A stretch of DNA of 20,434 bases from positions 1 through 20,434 of the forward strand of contig CAJPVJ010000790.1 of the NCBI GenBank assembly GCA_905397405.1. The letters are read 5' to 3'. The notes under the pieces are model-generated. The model was given only the letters and a program-made list of their open reading frames with translations. It was not told where the DNA came from and did not search any database. Shown here piece after piece: positions 16,950 through 20,434 of the stretch. Source of the stretch: Oppiella nova (taxonomy: Eukaryota; Arthropoda; Arachnida; Sarcoptiformes; Oppiidae). Position numbers and translations under genes: made by a program. Position 1 is the stretch's first letter; every line of letters begins with the position of its first letter.

Positions 16950-17128
16950 TGTAAGTGCACTTCAGTGAAGCCCAATAGTTAGGAGTCAAAAGTAGTTTAT
17001 TTTTAAAATTATTATAATAAAAATCTGATATAAACGGTTTATTCAATAATGAAATTATTTAAACTTGGCTTTATAATATAAACTTAAAATATATCTATAT
17101 CATAGTAATTTTTTTTTTTAAATTAACC

Positions 17129-19846
17129 TTAAACTTGTGAGACAAACTCTAAACTTTGTCTCTGTGTTCTGTCAACATTTTGGTTTTGTTTACGCATACA
17201 TTTACAACACAATAAGTTAAAAGAGATTATTATAAGTAAAATAGGAATTGCTAATACCAAATTAACATTATATGGATTCCGTATTCTATATTCAAAGATA
17301 AGTTTAACATTACTGCTAACTCGTTCATGATAACAAACCCTCGGTTTAATCTTATCAAAATCTAATGTTTTAATTTTGTCAATCAATTGTAATGACTCAA
17401 AGAGTTTGTATGAAGCGCTCCCTTTTGTCCAATAACTTCCAATATCAGTAATCAATGCTTGATATTCTAATAATTTTGCAGAAATCATAGCAATTTGAAG
17501 CCTATTTTCATCGGTGGTGTTGGTCGGTAAGGATACAGTCCGATACCACCGTTCAAGTTTTCCAAGGCGAGGCTCAATCTGCTTTGCCACTTTATGCTCA
17601 TCAAAGCTCTCTCCAATTAAAGTACCAGTCATTTGAATGACATCCTCCTCATATGCACAAAATTTATCGATCGGCAGTTTAAAATGTTTCTCAAATTCAT
17701 TTACACACCATTTTTTCTCTGAGTCATTTACTAAGCTCAGCAGTGGTTCACAAAAATGATTATACTTCAAATTAACAACTATAAGTTTCCGCGATTCGCC
17801 TTCAGGAAGATTTACTGTCATCAATATAAGTGTAGTAAGCATAAGAGTAGAGGGTCTTTTGGCCCCCATAGTACCCGTACTCGTACTGGGTTCGCAGCTC
17901 TGATATGAAACAGATGTATCCGGATCTGATGGTTTAACTGTACGTTCATTATCATCAACTCCTGTTTTAAAAGATACCTGTGATTTAATACTAGGTAACG
18001 GAGATTCTTGGGATATAAAACTACTATTATGGGGTTGAATAACTTGCATCTCTTGGGATATTGATCTGACTCTTGAAGACTTTCTGCTCATATCAATATA
18101 CGTATCTGATTTACTTTTATCATCCATACATTTAATTAGTGTGGGTCGACTCCTTGAAATAATTGGTGTTATTGGGAGCTGTGGTAATCCTCTCCTATTA
18201 TGAAATCGCTGGCGTCTCTGTCTGACTGCTAAACAATATACTATTATCATAATAGCGGCTATCCCAACAATACATATAGATACATATAGTGCTAAACTAT
18301 TATCCGGATATACAAGCATAGGGTTTACAGGCGTGAAGTCCAAATCGACTTTATTCAAAACTTCTTTAATGTTACTAACAGGAATGTGATCGAAATTTAT
18401 GATATTTATTTCCGGCATTAAATTAAAATTAACTCCTCTAGATATAACTTCATCAACAGTATATCTTGTTTCAAATGAATGTGTACGCGCCTGATAAATC
18501 ATATCTCCTATTCTGAATGAAGTGGTTCGAGGGACCGAAAAGACATAGTTTGGACACTTTATTGTGATATTACTTATAATAATTTGTTTGAATGGACAAT
18601 AAATGAACAAATTTTCACCCATCGATTTGATTTGAACAGCTGTTTCCCATTTTCCGTTACCTGTTGTCATATCTACGCGTTGACAGGCGGTAGGACTAAA
18701 ATATTTAGAGGTTGCATTAGTTGATGGTTTAATACATTCAGTAGAATATATCCCTATTACATCTTTCATATATCGCCACACTTTAGTAGGGATATCATGT
18801 ATACACTTTTCCTCCTCATTATATATCACTCTATGGGGTCCAACGTATTTAATCACGCACAGATCCTTTCCATCATTTCTATAACTAAATATCTCAAAAG
18901 GTTCTGCTTCCATTACGTACGTATTTGGTTTAACTAGATATGTATCAAACACAAAATCAACCTCATCTCTATCATATGATATATTACAAGATCTGGGTTT
19001 TGTATGGAGCATAGGACAAGGCGGGTCACAATTAAGGGTGATATTCAACACTTCCAATAATTGTGGATCGACCGATCCTAATTCCCAGGCTTTAACGACA
19101 GATGTCATTTGCTGTTCAACTCTAAACAAATTGGAAGCAAGATTTATCATAAGTGTAGTCATTTCAGGATATGTCTGTTGCATTTTGGATAATGCCGAAA
19201 ATAAATTTCTCATAGAGGACTCCAAATGTGTTATTTGTTCTTCTAATTTTTTAACAGCATCAACTAATAGGATTTGATTTTGTTGCAATTTTTGTAAATT
19301 CTCATTCATCTTAACATAATTCATCTGTAGACTTCTTACTGAATCCTTAATTGATCCCATTTCTATCATATTCCACATTTGAATTCCTAAAGCTCCCATA
19401 ACAGCTACTCCTATGAATCCTAAAGCCCATACAGCCCTTTTAGATTTACTTTCTAGACTTTCCTTTCCTGTAGTTAAATTAAAATTCTCATAATAATTCA
19501 ATAACGGTATATCATAGTCTAAACCCTCCATTGATATAGTGTCCTGCGCATAACTTTGGTCATTGATTTTACATATTCTCTCAATAGGGATAATAAATGC
19601 TGCTTCATATATATCCTCGCACCACATATTTATTCTATTCATAGTAAAATTGTTACCACTAAGTATGCCAAATAATAATCTACATGGTGATTCAAATTTA
19701 AATCTAATAAATACGCGATTAGACCCAACTACTACTGGATCCTTAGTTTTTCTCCATACAACTGGTGATACTCTATCCATACTATTACTGCAATAATCTA
19801 ATGATAGCGAGAGAATATACAAAACCGCAACAAATTTTATATTCAT
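17129..19846 (-). CDS. env: Env-like protein with two glycoprotein modules (905 aa)
   Basis: Module 1: signal peptide 1-20; N-glycosylation sites; furin-type KSKR at 134-137; a glycine/alanine-rich fusion-peptide-like stretch 138-157; heptad-rich coiled coil about 165-215; Cys-rich ectodomain; membrane helix 518-541; basic cytoplasmic part. This is the layout of a class I fusion protein. Module 2: after a polar 115-residue linker, a second signal/anchor-like helix 667-680, an ectodomain 686-861 with cysteines and an NTT site, a membrane helix 862-881 and a short tail. The two may be separated by signal peptidase. It follows the small membrane ORF by 14 bases and is the first large gene after the LTR, upstream of gag. 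I do not find the baculovirus F/errantivirus signature, so the source of this Env is unclear. The frame is intact. Confidence 0.85.
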   Translation of the reverse strand: MNIKFVAVLYILSLSLDYCSNSMDRVSPVVWRKTKDPVVVGSNRVFIRFKFESPCRLLFGILSGNNFTMNRINMWCEDIYEAAFIIPIERICKINDQSYAQDTISMEGLDYDIPLLNYYENFNLTTGKESLESKSKRAVWALGFIGVAVMGALGIQMWNMIEMGSIKDSVRSLQMNYVKMNENLQKLQQNQILLVDAVKKLEEQITHLESSMRNLFSALSKMQQTYPEMTTLMINLASNLFRVEQQMTSVVKAWELGSVDPQLLEVLNITLNCDPPCPMLHTKPRSCNISYDRDEVDFVFDTYLVKPNTYVMEAEPFEIFSYRNDGKDLCVIKYVGPHRVIYNEEEKCIHDIPTKVWRYMKDVIGIYSTECIKPSTNATSKYFSPTACQRVDMTTGNGKWETAVQIKSMGENLFIYCPFKQIIISNITIKCPNYVFSVPRTTSFRIGDMIYQARTHSFETRYTVDEVISRGVNFNLMPEINIINFDHIPVSNIKEVLNKVDLDFTPVNPMLVYPDNSLALYVSICIVGIAAIMIIVYCLAVRQRRQRFHNRRGLPQLPITPIISRSRPTLIKCMDDKSKSDTYIDMSRKSSRVRSISQEMQVIQPHNSSFISQESPLPSIKSQVSFKTGVDDNERTVKPSDPDTSVSYQSCEPSTSTGTMGAKRPSTLMLTTLILMTVNLPEGESRKLIVVNLKYNHFCEPLLSLVNDSEKKWCVNEFEKHFKLPIDKFCAYEEDVIQMTGTLIGESFDEHKVAKQIEPRLGKLERWYRTVSLPTNTTDENRLQIAMISAKLLEYQALITDIGSYWTKGSASYKLFESLQLIDKIKTLDFDKIKPRVCYHERVSSNVKLIFEYRIRNPYNVNLVLAIPILLIIISFNLLCCKCMRKQNQNVDRTQRQSLEFVSQV

Positions 19847-19860
19847 TATGATCTACACTC

Positions 19861-19986
19861 TTAAACAATACCTCGCAGATATCGAGTCAATATTGAATTG
19901 TTAAGCCACGGATAATATAAGAAGTATATCAACAACAAAACCACTGCTAGAGCAATCAGAATACAAGCAATCAATACAAAAAGCAT
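19861..19986 (-). CDS. Small single-span membrane protein upstream of env (41 aa)
   Basis: From the first ATG (19986) the peptide is almost all one hydrophobic helix (LFVLIACILIALAVVLLLIY) followed by a short tail with a few basic residues. The frame is open to 20088 but only from a TTG, so a longer 75-residue form would need non-AUG initiation. It sits between the primer site and env, 14 bases before the env ATG, so both would be read from one leader. It resembles viroporins or small accessory membrane proteins in form only; alternatively it is a regulatory upstream ORF. Confidence 0.5.
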   Translation of the reverse strand: MLFVLIACILIALAVVLLLIYFLYYPWLNNSILTRYLRGIV

Positions 19987-20095
19987 ATTATATAACTTAA
20001 AACAATCATATCCCGAGATATTTTTATGAAAATCAACATCAAAATAAATAATTGTTAAACAATAGTAAATGTTTGTTTTGGCTGACAAACTCTAT

Positions 20096-20113
20096 TACCC
20101 CGCACCTCCACCA
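20096..20113 (-). other. Primer binding site, tRNA-Ala type
   Basis: TGGTGGAGGTGCGGGGTA on the minus strand, five bases inside the LTR edge at 20119. It is the same site as 2233-2250 and complements the tRNA-Ala acceptor end. Confidence 0.75.
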
Positions 20114-20118
20114 TAAAT

Positions 20119-20434
20119 TGTGGTGTATATTTCATCGCAACTGCAAATTTGGACTCAGAATTTAGTTAATTCTTAATATTCTTACTCTACTCTAAGAATC
20201 CAGAATTGAACTCTAAAATAGCGCTTAAACAGAGCATAAGTAGGGGTTTCGTAATAAACGTTTAACAATTACTATTTGACATCAATATAGAATAATATAA
20301 ATCGGATAATTTATATAGTTTCTTAAGACATTTATTAATAGTAAATCACTCAGAACTTACATTACTCTTGAATACCAGTAGTAGACTTATGAGAGCTTTT
20401 GTATGAGCTGACGGTCCACGAACACGGACATAAT
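20119..20434 (-). repeat. 5' LTR, inner 316 bp (runs off the window)
   Basis: It matches 1912-2227 in reverse complement, including the absence of the 4-base duplication found in the 3' LTR (near 4618) and the other 5'-specific bases. AATAAA lies at 20331-20336. The outer part is missing because the sequence ends. Confidence 0.85.

Larger units (their letters stand above)
16471..17128. other. Spacer between env and gag
   Basis: On the minus strand it holds AATAAA-type motifs just after env (near 17040), the small membrane frame, a candidate acceptor and the ATG-less upstream extension of gag. It is the place to expect env 3' end formation, or an internal promoter or splice site for gag. No large gene. 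Confidence 0.5.
4465..20434 (-). mobile_element. Giant errantivirus-like LTR retroelement
   Basis: Order on the minus strand: partial 5' LTR, tRNA-Ala primer site, small membrane ORF, env-like gene, gag, pol, 169-aa gene, antisense OTU-like gene, 100-, 178- and 227-aa genes, RING gene, 95-aa gene, polypurine tract, 3' LTR. With the left piece added the length is about 16.6 kb, roughly twice a normal errantivirus (7-8 kb). All main frames are open, so it is recent or maintained. The pol order (protease, RT, RNase H, integrase) places it in Ty3/gypsy. The position of env before gag and the long accessory tail have no parallel among the standard errantiviruses I know. Confidence 0.85.

Noticed and set aside
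17129-18125. MSRKSS occurs in the Env tail (residues 586-591) and at the start of the gag frame (as TTG-SRKSS), suggesting a shared exon or duplication.
   Set aside because: The DNA around the two differs except for a short AAGTCTTC run and the following residues are unrelated; serine/arginine-rich tails match by chance.

Overview
The window is AT-rich insect DNA carrying one very large, almost intact LTR retroelement of the Ty3/gypsy (errantivirus-like, Metaviridae) type, inserted between two small host genes for cysteine-rich secreted peptides. Insect origin is inferred from the pol type, the AACCT/TTAGG-like repeat patch, the short introns and the tiny TATA-driven peptide genes; an AT-rich hymenopteran is possible, but the sequence does not settle it. 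Layout on the plus strand: 1-1303 is host DNA with peptide gene 1 (plus strand). 1304-3318 is a 5' LTR, primer site and the first 1.1 kb of the element. 3319 is a single N. 3320-4464 is host DNA with peptide gene 2 (minus strand). 4465-5382 is a 3' LTR. 5383-20118 is the element interior read on the minus strand, and 20119-20434 is the end of a 5' LTR. The stretches 1912-3318 and 20434-19028 (reverse) appear to be the same sequence, the outer LTR edges both abut ATAT, and the two peptide genes would be in tandem if the pieces were re-oriented. The N is therefore most simply a wrong-orientation contig join, and the window holds one element of about 16.6 kb rather than two. Read in its own direction (minus strand) the element runs: 5' LTR; tRNA-Ala primer binding site; a small membrane protein; a 905-residue Env-like protein made of two successive glycoprotein modules; a 0.65 kb spacer; gag; a -1 frameshift signal; pol (protease, RT, RNase H, integrase); a 169-residue protein; an OTU-like gene on the opposite strand with a GC-rich structured leader; three further accessory genes of 100, 178 and 227 residues; a RING finger gene; a Cys/His-rich 95-residue gene; polypurine tract; 3' LTR. 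Env lying upstream of gag is the reverse of the usual order. The most interesting content is the accessory set. The 169-, 178- and 227-residue proteins share a C-terminal module and, with the 100-residue protein, dsRNA-binding-domain-like folds, the clearest being in the 227-residue protein. Together with a RING/zinc-finger protein and an OTU-like protein, this looks like a counter-defence cassette aimed at RNA interference and ubiquitin signalling, carried by a retroelement. That function is inference; the motifs themselves are visible.
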